Program-made: the position numbers and the translations under genes | The notes under the pieces: generated by a model | What the model was told of the DNA's origin: nothing | Databases searched by the model: none | The model's input: only the letters and a program-made list of their open reading frames with translations | Assembly (NCBI GenBank): GCA_000787465.1 | Contig: JSYX01000300.1 | Location: 1-34,631 of the forward strand | DNA from: Thermomucor indicae-seudaticae | Taxonomy: Eukaryota > Mucoromycota > Mucoromycetes > Mucorales > Lichtheimiaceae | DNA length: 34,631 bases | Direction of reading: 5' to 3' | In this document: piece after piece, positions 18,557-29,197 of the stretch | Position numbering within the stretch: the stretch's first letter is position 1 | Layout of the letters: the number at the start of each line of letters is the position of its first letter

Positions 18557-21555
18557 CTATGTCCTGCGAAATATTGCCGGACGTGTCTTGTTCTCAATGA
18601 TACTCTCTGCAATGTAGTGGAGGTTTCGGGGGCGGCATTCACATCTCGCTGCCAGACTCTGCCACGGCTGCACCATAAAAATTAGCATTTGCAGACAAGC
18701 ATATTATTGTGGACATATATTACCTTTTACATGCTCGCACAGTGTGCAGCGAGTGATTTCCAAAGACTTTCACGTCTTCTAAATTGCGACGACGGCATGT
18801 CTCTTTGCTGCATACTTGAGAAGTAAGATACTCGTCGATCGGCACGACGACGGGTTTAAACTGACGTTCAGCTTGCTTAAGTTGTTCTCGACATCTTCTG
18901 GCCAATGATACGTGTCTTTTTCCTTTCATAGAGGTAGAAAATGATGCATCACCAAAAGCCAGTAGTGGCACTCGCTTCGGGTCATTGATACAGGGTTGCG
19001 GTCGCCATTTTCTACAAAGACATCCGAGTTTGTAATTAGCAAGCGGACGAAAATAACCTTCTTACCGTTTGTAGCTTCTGTTTCTCTGGCGGCTCCGGCC
19101 GCTTCTCTTGCGACGCCAACGATGTCTACGTTCCTTGCTGTTGCGCCTTTTTTTTTTGCGTCGTTGCTTTGAGTAGACGCCACCGTACTTTTGGCCTCCC
19201 GATATGATTATGTTAACGATTTCCTCGGTAGCACACTGACCACCTTTGTAATTATCGAAACGTACTTCAGCATGTCGACGACCGTAGAAACCCATGAGCT
19301 TATCGAAGTTGTTGAGAAGTCCCTTTATATGCTCATCATATCGGGTTGAAGATGCTGTCTTTGGCGTAGGTATCTTGCTCTCTAGCTTGTCGATTTCGGC
19401 GCATTGTTTCCATTTCACAAGCTTTGCATTCGAGATATCATAGCCGGCAAGATGGTAGTATTCACGGCCCCCGAGTTCTCGAACTTGATTTGGGTTTTCA
19501 GTGTGGCCGTCAACGGCAACAAAGACTTCCGTAAACCCAGGGTCAATGGCCCAAAGATGAAACTTCTGTTCTAGGTCGCCGACGTCGAAATCAGATAAAT
19601 CCACCGACGGTAATGGATCGGCTTTGCCCGGTTTGCGAGCGCAAAGAAACGATATACCGGTCCCGTCAGTGATGACGAGATTCATAAAAACCTTTTCGGT
19701 ATCAGGCCCTGCAATGCCCAAGGTCTTTGCTGGAAGCTTGAAGACTGTGTTGAAGATTGCGTCCGGCTCTCTCTTGGCATCATCATAGGTTGCTTGGCAG
19801 CTCGTGCCGATCAATAAATGATGTAATGTAACAATGTCGATTGAAACATACTTGAGCAACATTGAAGATTGTGGTATCAATAGAAAGAGTTTTTCCGACG
19901 GCGAATATGTCCAAGCATCGGGCACAAAACAACTCGCCTTATCGATAACGCCAGGAGGCGACTGCAGATAAAGTCTGGACATTTCGATCCGCTTGATCGT
20001 GTCTTCAACCACTTCTTGTAGACGAGCAGTGCTAGTTCCTCCAAAGGCTGTAACGGTCACCGGCTGACGCTCATTGACAGACCTGAGGACAGACCGGACG
20101 ATCCTTCCTCGACGACTACGACCAATAGCTTTCCATTCTGGAAATTGTCTACATACATCCCAGCTCCAGGTCATTGTGGCGTGAGTGCGCACCTCGTATG
20201 TTGTCTCCATCTGGCGAGCGTTCATAAGCTCGGTATGTTCGAGGATATGGTACATGGCTTCAAAGTTTTTCTCCGGGTGTGCGCTCCTATTTTCCACGGT
20301 AGGCAGATCGCCTGTGGGCTTCAGATTGAGCGTGTCGCCGACTCTTTTCAGTGACTGAGAGATTTCTTCTGTCCACGATATTGACTCTGGTCAATGTGTC
20401 TCCCCGCCAGAATGAAGGTCGTAAAGATAAAGTGAACGCTTTTGGACTTTCTCTTTGTTCAGATCCTGAAGAAACCTAGTCAGAGTGACAACGTATCATA
20501 CAGGCTACAGTTCCGTTTACCTTGACCTCTTTAGCTAAAGCTGGGTAATATAACTGATCGTTACTGGCTCGTATCGTTCGACCATATGGTCTGTGAAACT
20601 TGCTGCCATTCGTACCGCAACGTCGGGAAGTGGTTGGCTATATGGAGGTTCACTGACAGTGGTATGTGCATGCAAGCTCTTGTAGTTCTCAAACTCTTTT
20701 GCCATCTCTTCCAAGGGAAGGGTGATTGCTGCCTCATCACTAGCCACATCGCCAGGCTTGTCATCGCGAATGTTTTTTCCGCATACCAACTGGATAGCCT
20801 TATAAAAGAAGTCTTGCGTAAAAAGGGCATTAGTTATCTTTCCGAAGGTTTCCATGTGATGAAGGATGTAATGGCTTGCAAATAGTTGGGCCTTGATTGC
20901 TGTTTCTTTTACGCCTTCCACCAACTTGTCAAGCTTCTTCAGAAAGATCTCGTTGTCCTCCGTGCCAAGAAACAGACTGTTATCCAGTCCAGCTTTTACG
21001 GTGCAGGGTATGGTCTTGGTTACCCCAAAGATATCCTTAACGATGTCATGTTTGCTTTTTGGGTGGAACGGACAAAGTTTACTACGGGCACTTGAATGAT
21101 GTCGCTTCTGGTCGTACTTGCCGGCTTCCACACATCTCTTGCACTTCTCTGTGTTAACCTTTGTCAGCTTTTAGCGCTTGATTTTTCCTTTCAGGCGATC
21201 GGCCTTCAGCCTCTGTCTTGCGGCTACCTGGTCCCGAAATTTCCTTTTGTGTGTCCTTACAAGAGGTTTCCCTATAATATCGACGTCAGATCTTATCAGT
21301 AACGCTATTTCAATACATACTTCCGGGTCCGCGTGCCCGGCGCTTGTTTTCAGGGCATGGGGATGATCGCGCGTCTTTGTGTCCTTCTAATCCACACTTT
21401 CTGCAAACTGCGAGAGCAGCTTAGTCGTTTATACGCTCTCAAGCATCGCCGGGAAGTTACTGACCAACAGACTGCCGTTGTATTTCCTCTTGCTCCAGCT
21501 TGATTTCTTCTGTTTTTTTCTCAAGAATTAGCGCTTTCCAATGTGGGGGCACCAT
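18557..21555 (-). pseudogene. Fanzor-family (TnpB-like) RuvC nuclease gene, probably disrupted
   Basis: Exons on the minus strand: 21465-21555, 21321-21407, a short one starting 21271, 20616-21158, 20521-20553, 19066-20465, 18724-19011 and about 18557-18667, about 850 codons. The N-terminus has cysteine/histidine knuckles (CRKCGLEGHKDARSSPCP, CKRC...LCPFHP). The nuclease part keeps RuvC-I (FHLWAIDPGFTEVFVAVDGH), the RFDNYKGGQ...ISGGQKYG helix region and a basic patch, RuvC-II (PIDEYLTSQVC) with a zinc-finger-like CSKETC, and RuvC-III (RVWQRDVNAA). The second zinc pair seems to have lost a cysteine (ACKSRG). Two defects: an in-frame TGA at 20391-20393, which a 50-nt intron with a poor GTTCAC donor could remove, and a frame change in a C5 tract (18628-18632) right after RDVNAA. 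The family tail (RNLHYIAESIIENKTRPAIF) lies in the shifted frame. Fanzors are eukaryotic RNA-guided nucleases carried by transposons. Introns 20554-20615 and after 21271 are uncertain. Confidence 0.85.
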
Positions 21556-21616
21556 TGTGCGAGAATGATGCGCAAAGAGTACTTCGTGGGAATTTGAAAG
21601 TTATACGAAAAAAAGT

Positions 21617-22152
21617 TTGACACAAAATGACCAAAGCATGATATTTGCGTGGGCTGATTTTTTTGGCATTCCCGAGCAGAAGACCATTTGCCTTGAGTTA
21701 GAAACGAAGTTGATGACTAATATGAGCGTAGAGGTACTGGTGACAGTCGACGTGATGATGAGGTCCCATTCACGACAAGCGAAACGGAATCACGGAGTAG
21801 GAAGTGCGTTTTTTAAGTGCTATGCAAAGAGAAGTTCAAGCTCCTAACCGTCGTGGTGAGCATACAAGAGGTTATAGACAGAGGCGTTATGGCGCAAGCC
21901 ATCGTCTTGTGTCTTAACACCTACCAGCATTATCATCAATTCCCTGTAATAGTCGTCATTTGTACTGTCAAGGTGGATTCCGATGAGGTGGACAAGACGT
22001 TCACTCCCCACGAAAGTCTAAAGCTTGTGCTTGAAACGCCATGCCTCCGCTGGGCAAAAGAATGTTTGATGCTGTCGAAAGACAGCATTGAAGCGGACCA
22101 TGATGACGAAAACACGCTTCCAGTTGTTATTCTGGCAGTAGAAGGCCCTTAG
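21617..22152 (+). pseudogene. Fragment resembling a Mucorales PD-(D/E)XK-type accessory protein
   Basis: Two plus-strand frames follow each other. The first (about 21617-21780) contains FFGIPEQKTICLELETKLM. The second (about 21817-22152) contains LLTVVVSIQEVIDRGVMAQA, NTYQHYHQFPVIVVICTVKV and LETPCLRWAKECLMLSKDSI. The second resembles transposon-linked restriction-like proteins of Mucorales, where a (V/I)E(I/V)Q strand is followed by a helix and a P-hydrophobic-IC strand; here the E/Q pair is SIQE. No ATG starts the second frame and the two are not joined by a clear intron, so a decayed copy is likely. The assignment rests on recalled family similarity only. Confidence 0.4.
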
Positions 22153-22560
22153 AATATTGCATTAAAAGATTGTTTATTGGTGATCGCTCGTCCATCCCCG
22201 ATCTAAGAAATCTACTTGTCTGAAATGTCCCTTGTGATTTACTCATTATAATCCGCTAATTTTTAAACGAGCCACTGGGTCGAAAGCCCTCTATACACAT
22301 CAAATGCCTTTTTTCACAACAGATTGATCTCATTGCAGACTTAAGGTCATGTGCGAACAGCGCCATTTGAGCTTGGACAGCTGAGCAAACCTGATCAACT
22401 CAAAAGCGCAAAAAGAATTGAGGCTCAGCGCGAGTAGTCTTCTGCTCGAAGCGCAGGAAAAAACTCAGCCCTACGCAAATGTGAAGGAAAAATCCAGTAA
22501 AGGAAAAACCAAATATTTTCTCCAATCATTCAAAGTCGTTTACAAGAGTTACTAACAAAT

Positions 22561-22597
22561 TTCCCCACAATAGTTGTTAGTTAGGCATTGTGGGAAG
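22561..22597. repeat. Inverted repeat (hairpin) downstream of the Rrm4-like gene
   Basis: TTCCCCACAAT (22561-22571) is followed about 16 nt later by ATTGTGGGAA (22588-22597), giving a 10-bp stem with one bulge. It lies 88 bp beyond the stop codon of the minus-strand gene, so it may be in its 3' UTR. Confidence 0.5.
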
Positions 22598-22684
22598 GTA
22601 AGGGGGATTAAACTAGGAATTGGGTTGGGCAAGAAGAATAAAGAGGATATATATGGGGAAAAATAGAGAAGAACACCGGATATA

Positions 22685-25600
22685 TCACTTCAAGGCGGCA
22701 AATGCAATATCCACACGTTCCTTCAGCTTGGCCTTGTCATGCATGAGATGCGCCAATTCATGCAAGTCAATGGTATCCAATAGGCGGATCGTCACCTTCG
22801 GAGCTTGCTTAGTGCCCGTAGCCTGTCATCATACAAGGAAAAATTCTCAGAACCTTTTTACTTTCTTTGGCTTCGGGACTTCTGAACTCACCTTTACAAG
22901 AGGGAATAATCGGTCGCCAAGTTGTTGCTTCTTTTCATGGATTGGCTTGCCTTCCAATGACGCAAGCAACTGCTCAATCTCTTGAACTTCACTGCTAGTA
23001 GTACTAGTGCCATTGGCGGCAGAAGCACCATTACTGCTGCTATTGTTACTGCTGCTTGTCTTCTTTGCGGATGGTGACGACTTGGTTTCTGGTGGAGGTG
23101 CCACTATAGGGATAGCCTTTGATTCTCGTGGTGGTGGTTTCATTATACCGTTGGAAGGAGAAACAGCTGGCATTGCAGGTACTGGTGTGCCACTGCTAAT
23201 GCTGCTTGATCTATTATTATTAGGGAACTCCACAATCTTGCGCTTTCCAACTATCTACTTACACATTTTGTTCGTATTCTTCTTCGTCGTCATCAAAAGT
23301 TTCGAGGGCATCGATAGCCAACTGTATCTTGTCACGCAGGAAATCCTGATTGAACAGACACAGCGATCGTTCCTTGCGCTTTAGTGTGAGCAACATGTCA
23401 ACGATATCGTTGACGTTTTTGCTGTAATCTCCGCAACGCATCACTGCCTCTGTTAATCGTTGTCTTTGAACGGTGGCACTCGATTCGGTCATGACAGAAC
23501 TGATGGATTCAAGCGATCCCTTACGACGAAGTGTGCGACCGTTACTATTATGGTTATTGCTTCTGATGACATCTGGCTGCTGCTGCACTGGTGGTTGTTG
23601 ATATGGAAGCAAGTTGGGTCGATGTATGCCAGAAGCCAGTGATGCCAAAGAGGGCCCGGTGCTACTGACGCCAGACATCGGAGACGAAGAGAACGGAGGT
23701 GAGAGACGGAGAGGCTGATGACCAAAATTGGAATCAGGAGCAGAGAACTGGGGAATACTGTGTTAGGGTCGAATAGATGCAAATGATATATCAATTAAAC
23801 TCACTTTTCTGTTCATCGGGTGCGGAGGAGGAGGCGGGCGTTTCTGCCCAATCGATCTCATGCTTGGGGCTAGCTGATCTACATTATCAATACCGAGTCC
23901 ATTGACTGGCGTGGGCACTGGGAAAAGAATATGAGCAACCTAACAAGAAAAGCCAAACACAAACACAGACACTTACTGGGAATCGGATGAGCAGGAGCCA
24001 TAGCCATCTCATACGGGTTCCTAGGATCGTGGGGTGTGAAAGCAGTCGTAGCTGCATTTATGCCGGCAACTGCAGCAGCAGCATGATTGGATGTCGCTAC
24101 CAGCCCTGCTGCAGCTGTTGTGCTGGAACTAAAATCTGGAACCTGAGGCGAAGTGCGTAATCCTCCAACAAAAGTCGTCTGGTTATTATTCGGCGTCGAG
24201 TTGTTGTTATTGTTGTTGTTGACTGCATGCTTCTCTTGGCGAGGTTTCTTGGGTTCGTGGTAAGCAACAATCAGCTGTTTGGACCTGAAAGTGTAACCGT
24301 TCATTTCGCGCAGAGCTGCTGCGGCCTCTTCGGGTTTCTCGTAGCTCACAAAACCGTAGCCTTTGGATTGCCCTGTGGCTGGGTTGCTCATGACTCTCGC
24401 CGAGACAATGCGACCAAATTGACGAAAGAGGTTGAAGAGGTCAGTGTTGGTTACAGATTGGTCAAGATTCTTGATGTAGAGATTCATGTAGTCAACGAAG
24501 CCAGACTCTGACTTCTCAACAGCTGGAGCGGTAGTAGCGAGCGGTCCAGCGGGTGTGGGAACCTGACGGTTTAGAAGCAGCATCATGAGTATGCATGTAA
24601 AAGAAAGGAAAGAAAGAGGGAAAGTAATAAAACGAGACAGAGGAAGGGGTAAAAAAGTGATGATGACGCGGTGCAACCTTCTGGGCTGACCCGTTTGTTT
24701 GGGTAAACAATTGGGAGGAACTTACAGATTTGCTGCCTTTATCGTTGGGCGTCGTAGCTCGGTTCTTCGGCAGCATGAATGACACGACGTTGCTGACCAA
24801 AAGAAGACCATGTTAGCAACTTGTTCTTCTCTCTTCTTGTCCTCTTTTTCCATTTGGCACATCACTTCTATACAGATGCACACACACGCACACACGCATA
24901 TTCTTTGCTTTGTTGTATATTCCCCTCTCCTGCCGCGCACCCCTTAAGTCAACCCCCCCTCCCCGTTCATTTTGCTCGTGTTATGGGGAAGTAATAACAA
25001 ACACTTACAGAGTATTGCCCTCCACTATCTTGCCATGCTGCAAAAACAAAAAAGGGTCAGTCATATGACCATCCGGTGCTCCGGGAGGTGGAGGGGGAAC
25101 ACTCACCAGCTGATTCTGTGCTTCGTCCGAGTCTTCCTGATTGAAATATTGCACAAAGGCCGTTCCTCGGAACGACCCACCCTCCACGATAAGACTGCAC
25201 AGACTGAGAGGGCCAAAGGGTCGAAACAGGTCGTACAAACCATTATTATCCATTCTCAACGGTAGATTCTTTACATGCAGAATAGGAGCTTTTGGCTCTG
25301 GTTCAAAACCACTGTCTTGACTTATCCGGAACTGTAGTTTGTTATTGCCGTTCGGAAACGTAAATCCGTTATAGAGCGAATAAACTCGGTCGGCTAATAA
25401 CGCATGTCGTCAGGGACTGATTGTTCGATTCTTTTCCCCAACCCCACCCATGGCATACCTGTCTTGGCGTCAGCAAATCGCAAGTAGCCTGTACCTCTGT
25501 CACGCTGAATCACAATCCTGTCAAGACAAGTCAATCATAAATCCACGTTTTTCTACCCCGCAGATCACCATGGAAACAAATACTTACTCTATCGGCTGAC

Positions 25601-25808
25601 AATTTTGAAGCAGATTGCGAATATCTGCCTCACTCACATTTCCTGATAATCCCTCGAAATAGAGTGTTTCACTGACAAGAGTGTCCTTGAACTCGCACGT
25701 GCCAAGGTAGACTGACTGTCGGTTGTTGGTGGTTGAGCGCGTGGAGGAAGAGCTGGTTTTGCTTTTAGGTAGGCGAATGATTGGTGCGTAGGAATAAGCG
25801 TCTGCCAT
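22685..25808 (-). CDS. Rrm4-like RNA-binding protein: three RRMs plus C-terminal MLLE-like domains
   Basis: Ten exons: 25588-25808, 25459-25517, 25107-25393, 25009-25037 (29 nt), 24726-24792, 23977-24562, 23805-23917, 23263-23747, 22892-23210 and 22685-22822, giving 767 aa with all phases consistent. RRM1 is about residues 45-105 (ETLYFEGLSG; GTGYLRFADA), RRM2 about 115-190 (ILHVKNLPLR; GTAFVQYFNQE), RRM3 about 230-305 (NLYIKNLDQSV; SKGYGFVSYEKPEEAAAALR). A low-complexity N/A/P-rich linker follows, then a divergent helical MLLE-like block (VNDIVDMLLTLKRKERSLC) and a terminal MLLE domain (LGDRLFPLVK; LLDTIDLHELAHLMHD). This architecture and size match Ustilago Rrm4 (about 790 aa), an endosomal mRNA-transport protein whose MLLE region binds an adaptor. 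Orthology is inferred; a PABP-like paralogue is the alternative. Confidence 0.9.
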
Positions 25809-25822
25809 GACAAGAGAGTTGT

Positions 25823-25838
25823 TGTTTATATATATTCT
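25823..25838 (-). promoter_or_regulatory. TATA-like element of the Rrm4-like gene
   Basis: AATATATATAAACAAC on the minus strand lies 15-30 bp before the ATG. It is very close, so either the leader is very short or it is not the functional box. Confidence 0.3.
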
Positions 25839-26880
25839 TTAAGCGGAGCTGACACACGATTGCAGAGAGCTTTTTGATCACGTAAGATTAGCAATGTTAC
25901 GCGATCGATTAAAAGTTGTGGTAGAAATTTCATCGTACCTTGATTACTGGCTTAATGAGAGGGGCTTTAGAAATAAAAGGGGTTTGTGTGATAGTAACAG
26001 ACGAGGTTCGGAACGCAAGGAATAAAAAAGAAAATGCTTTTTGGTTGTAAAGCAGAAAAGAAAAGAGGAGGTTCCTTCGAGAAAAGGGGTGCCCGAGAAC
26101 TAATAGAAAGCAGGCCGCTGTATTCGAGCGACTGATAGGTGTGGTAAGCAGAGTCAACAACGAGAGAGAGTGAGTGAAAGCATGTCGGAGTTAAAGTACT
26201 GCGTCTGCAGCACGCGCTCACGCGGCTCAAGAGGGATTTTGTGCAACATGCAACGTTTAATTTTTTTTCTCTTCTTTAGTCAGTTGTCATGGCATATCAT
26301 TTGTAACCATGGCTTGATCTGTCTGCCACGAGTCGATGGATCGAACCCCTTGATCCGCAGTTTGGAGATATAAAAATAGAGAGAATTAGGAAAAAAGTGA
26401 AGTTTGTCGGATGATTGAAACAGACTTTGGGCCATGTGCCCGACTGTATATCTTTTTGTTGCAGCACGCTCTTGATACTTGCCCTGTCATAATAACCTTT
26501 TGTGTTATTACGCTAATAAAAACAGTTCCAATGTGTTTGCGATAGGGGATTTTCTACTCTGGACCCTATTTGTTCTGGATAAAAAAGGAGATGCGTCACG
26601 CTTATTTGCGCTTTTGGAGCATTGTGGAAAAAACAGGGTTCATAACTGGCCCAGTCAATGATCTTCAGAAAGCGGGGGATAAAAGGGGTCCTATTACCAT
26701 GGACAAATCACACTCCTTCGCGGTTCAAAACTTAAGGCTGTCGACCATTCATTTTGAAGACACATGTTTGTTTGCCTTTATTTCTGTCATTAAGCAAACC
26801 CCCGATGATAAAGCTCGAAAGACGCGAAAGTAACTTCGGAATGGGCAAATATCGCTGAGATTGGAAGAGCCATGGGTCTT
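25839..26880. other. Gap without a supported gene
   Basis: This is the presumed promoter and 5' UTR of the Rrm4-like gene, followed by AT-rich DNA. Short open frames show no motif. A T-loop-like string near 26338 was considered as a tRNA and dismissed. Confidence 0.45.
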
Positions 26881-27560
26881 TAGAAAGGAACTATACGAGG
26901 TTAGACGTGGTCGCTGCGGCCTGGTCGACCGAAGAAACTCAAACCTACCAACCTGAAGCTGAGTGTACGGCGTTGTCAACTGTGAAGCGTGCGCTGAAGG
27001 AAATGGGCTTTGGGTCAAGTCAAAGCTTACGGATGAGCACAAAGAACAACGGCGCCTCTGGGCCAAGGACTAGACAGTTGAGCAATGTGGTCTGGTCGGA
27101 TGAGTCTCGTTTCGCAGTTGTGGGTAACAGCGGCAGTGATCCGAATGGTAGCCGAGAGATCGGACAAGGTTCCGTGATAGTGTTTCCGGGGGGATCATCC
27201 TGGATGGCACCATCAATCAAGAAGCGTATGTCCAATGCTTGGCCGCCCATGGCTCGAAGAAAGAGCAGAAGGACTTCTTTTTTCCAAGAAGTTGGGGCCT
27301 ACGTGCGCCACAGAGCACCCGGTATAAGCAGCGTTGCCAGATCAACCTTTGGCCTGCCAAAAGTCCTGATCTTGACCCCCACTGAACATGCCTTGTGAGT
27401 TTTAGAGAAGCGTGTACATAAGCGCAGGCATCAGATTGCGCAGCTGAAACTAGTTCTGCAACACGACTGGAGCCTCGAACTAGCAAGCACACATGCCGGA
27501 TAAGACGCGACTGTATATCGGCTGCTACCAGTTGCATCAGATGTCAATTCGTCATTGATA
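26880..27560 (+). pseudogene. Tc1/mariner-type transposase relic
   Basis: Plus-strand fragments in order: LSTVKRALKEMGFG, KLTDEHKEQRRLWAKD (another frame), VVWSDESRFAVVGNSG (the first-aspartate region of the DDE domain), FQE.GAYV.HRAPG (second-aspartate region, degraded), PDL-P-TEHAL (the SPDLNPIE-like step) and LEKRVHKRRHQIAQLKL. The order is that of Tc1/mariner transposases. Several frameshifts and stops are present. No terminal inverted repeats were recognised. Confidence 0.7.
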
Positions 27561-28229
27561 AGCCCCTTTGGTCAGGCCTCGAATAATAACCGGTTGGAAC
27601 GTTGTGATATAGGACGTCATAAGGTGACAGAACCGTAAAAAAGAACGGGAAATGGGCTTAACACAGCAGTGGCGGACCAAGAGTTATGGATTTGTGGGGT
27701 ACTTTTGGCTTGATCACGCATACACAACCAGGGAGCACTCCTTGGAAACAGCGTCCTGATCATAGATTTAACGGGAGGTCTTGGTGGCCCAAAGTCATGG
27801 TTCAAGGCAAGAGTTATTACTGGATTTCTCCTTTGAATGTGCGCTCGTGAAAAAAGCTTTATGCCAGGGTCTCTACCGCATAATTGAATAATATCCATCT
27901 GGACGGACCCTGGCGTACCTTGCATCACTTCTATTATATGGTTTTAATATCTTACTCTTCTGGATTCACAACATTTATCCAATCAGTATATATATCTCGT
28001 CTATCATCATGGAATAAAGACTCTTGTCTTGTCTGGTCGCGTATTGCACCTTACCTGTTTTGTCCTGTCTTGTTCTATCCAAGGAGAAAGCACCTAACAC
28101 TTATCTAGTCGAGTCTGTCTCTCCCCTCCAGCACTACCTGACACAGTGGGTGGAATCGGCGCCTAGCGTCAAGGCTACCTTACCTCTGGTGTCACCGGAA
28201 ATTTTCTATAAGGCCAGCAGGTTCGGCTA
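27561..28229. other. Gap without a supported gene
   Basis: Open frames on both strands (minus 27617-27928, plus 28024-28386) carry no recognised motif. The latter overlaps the degenerate repeats that follow. Confidence 0.4.
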
Positions 28230-28251
28230 TCATGTCTGTATCCCCTGCGGC

Positions 28252-28640
28252 AATCTTGGAGATGCTCGAATCATTCTTGATTCCTGGTACTGGACGACAG
28301 CGCCAAACTTTTGGACCTCGTGCCTGGTTCTCCATGGCATTTTGATGCTCGCAATCGCTTTGAGTAATGTCATTGCTATTGCTTGATACTGGGCGACTGG
28401 CTGAGCTTTTAGCCCTCACGCCAGGTTCGCAGGCTGCAGGCGTCGCCAAAAGAAAGGTCGCGCAACTGTAGGGAAATACGAAGTCTCATTTTGCATCACG
28501 CTCATCGTCTAACGATCTCCTTCCCTTGCAAGCAACCATGGGGACGTTCGAGTCATCCTGGATTCCCGATACTGAACGCTGGTACCAATCTTTGGCCCTC
28601 GCGCAAAGCTGACAAGCTGCAGGAGCCGTTCGCTTTGTTT
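28252..28640. repeat. Degenerate tandem repeat, about three units of ~140 bp spacing
   Basis: A segment starting at about 28252 (GCAATCTTGGAGATGCTCGA, then TGATTCCTGGTACTGG) recurs at about 28529 (GCAACCATGGGGACGTTCGA, then GGATTCCCGATACTG). A shorter copy near 28380-28440 shares GATACTGG, the GCCCTCACGC part and GCAGGCTGCAGG. Similarity is roughly three quarters by eye. No coding meaning was found. Confidence 0.5.
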
Positions 28641-28841
28641 ATCTTGTCAAAGAGCACACCAGACCATAAGTATCCAGCTTTTGTTCAAATGGGTAATTGA
28701 TTGCATTGCATTCCAGCTATTCTCCGCTGTTGCGTGAATAAGCACATGCATGACGAGAAACCTTTGATTTAATGCCACCGAATCCATTTGATCATGCGGT
28801 GTATATCAAGTGTCTCGTGTCCAATCCAAGTACGGGTGATT

Positions 28842-29150
28842 TTATGTAGGACTTCCCCGTCCAAGATGGGCAGCCATCTCTCCTCCGTTTCCATATTCCC
28901 TGGGGATAATATCTGCTATCCGTCTCAAGCTTGCTTCCATTGTCACAAGAGCCTTCAGCGTGTCAGAGAACCGACCGAGTTCAGAGAAAGAGGACGGCAG
29001 TTTCAGCTTGAATTGTGGTACGGCAACGTACAGTCCATCAGTCGCGATAGTATTTGATAAATCGACATTCTCGATATACCGATCGACCTGTTCAATCACG
29101 GATTTGCTTTTTCCAGGCGTATGACTACTTGATATAACGATCGCATTAAG
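28842..29150 (-). CDS. Candidate exon of an unknown protein
   Basis: This open minus-strand frame has protein-like composition: NAIVISSSHTPGKSKSVIEQ, DRYIENVDLSNTIATDGLYV, AVPQFKLKLPSSFSEL and LKALVTMEASLRRIADII. It lies downstream, on the same strand, of the basic/acidic frames at 29.2-29.8 kb and could belong to the same gene, but a perfect palindrome and stops separate them. The family is not recognised. Confidence 0.3.
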   Translation of the reverse strand, partial: LNAIVISSSHTPGKSKSVIEQVDRYIENVDLSNTIATDGLYVAVPQFKLKLPSSFSELGRFSDTLKALVTMEASLRRIADIIPREYGNGGEMAAHLGRGSPT

Positions 29151-29160
29151 AAGTCAAGTC

Positions 29161-29187
29161 AGGTCAAGCCGAGTGTCGGCTTGACCT
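29161..29187. repeat. Perfect 12-bp inverted repeat with 3-nt loop
   Basis: AGGTCAAGCCGA (29161-29172), loop GTG, TCGGCTTGACCT (29176-29187). A partial direct copy, AAGTCAAGTC, precedes it. Confidence 0.9.
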
Positions 29188-29197
29188 CTTAGACTTA

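Noticed and set aside
24972..25265. Plus-strand open frame over RRM2
   Set aside because: It is antisense to exons of the Rrm4-like gene.
25930..26230. Minus-strand frames upstream of the Rrm4-like gene as an extra exon
   Set aside because: Composition is F/L/S-rich without a motif, and the first RRM exon already has a good ATG close to a TATA-like element.
26320..26365. T-loop-like string (GGATCGAACCCC) suggesting a tRNA
   Set aside because: No matching D and anticodon arms or acceptor stem could be laid out on either strand.
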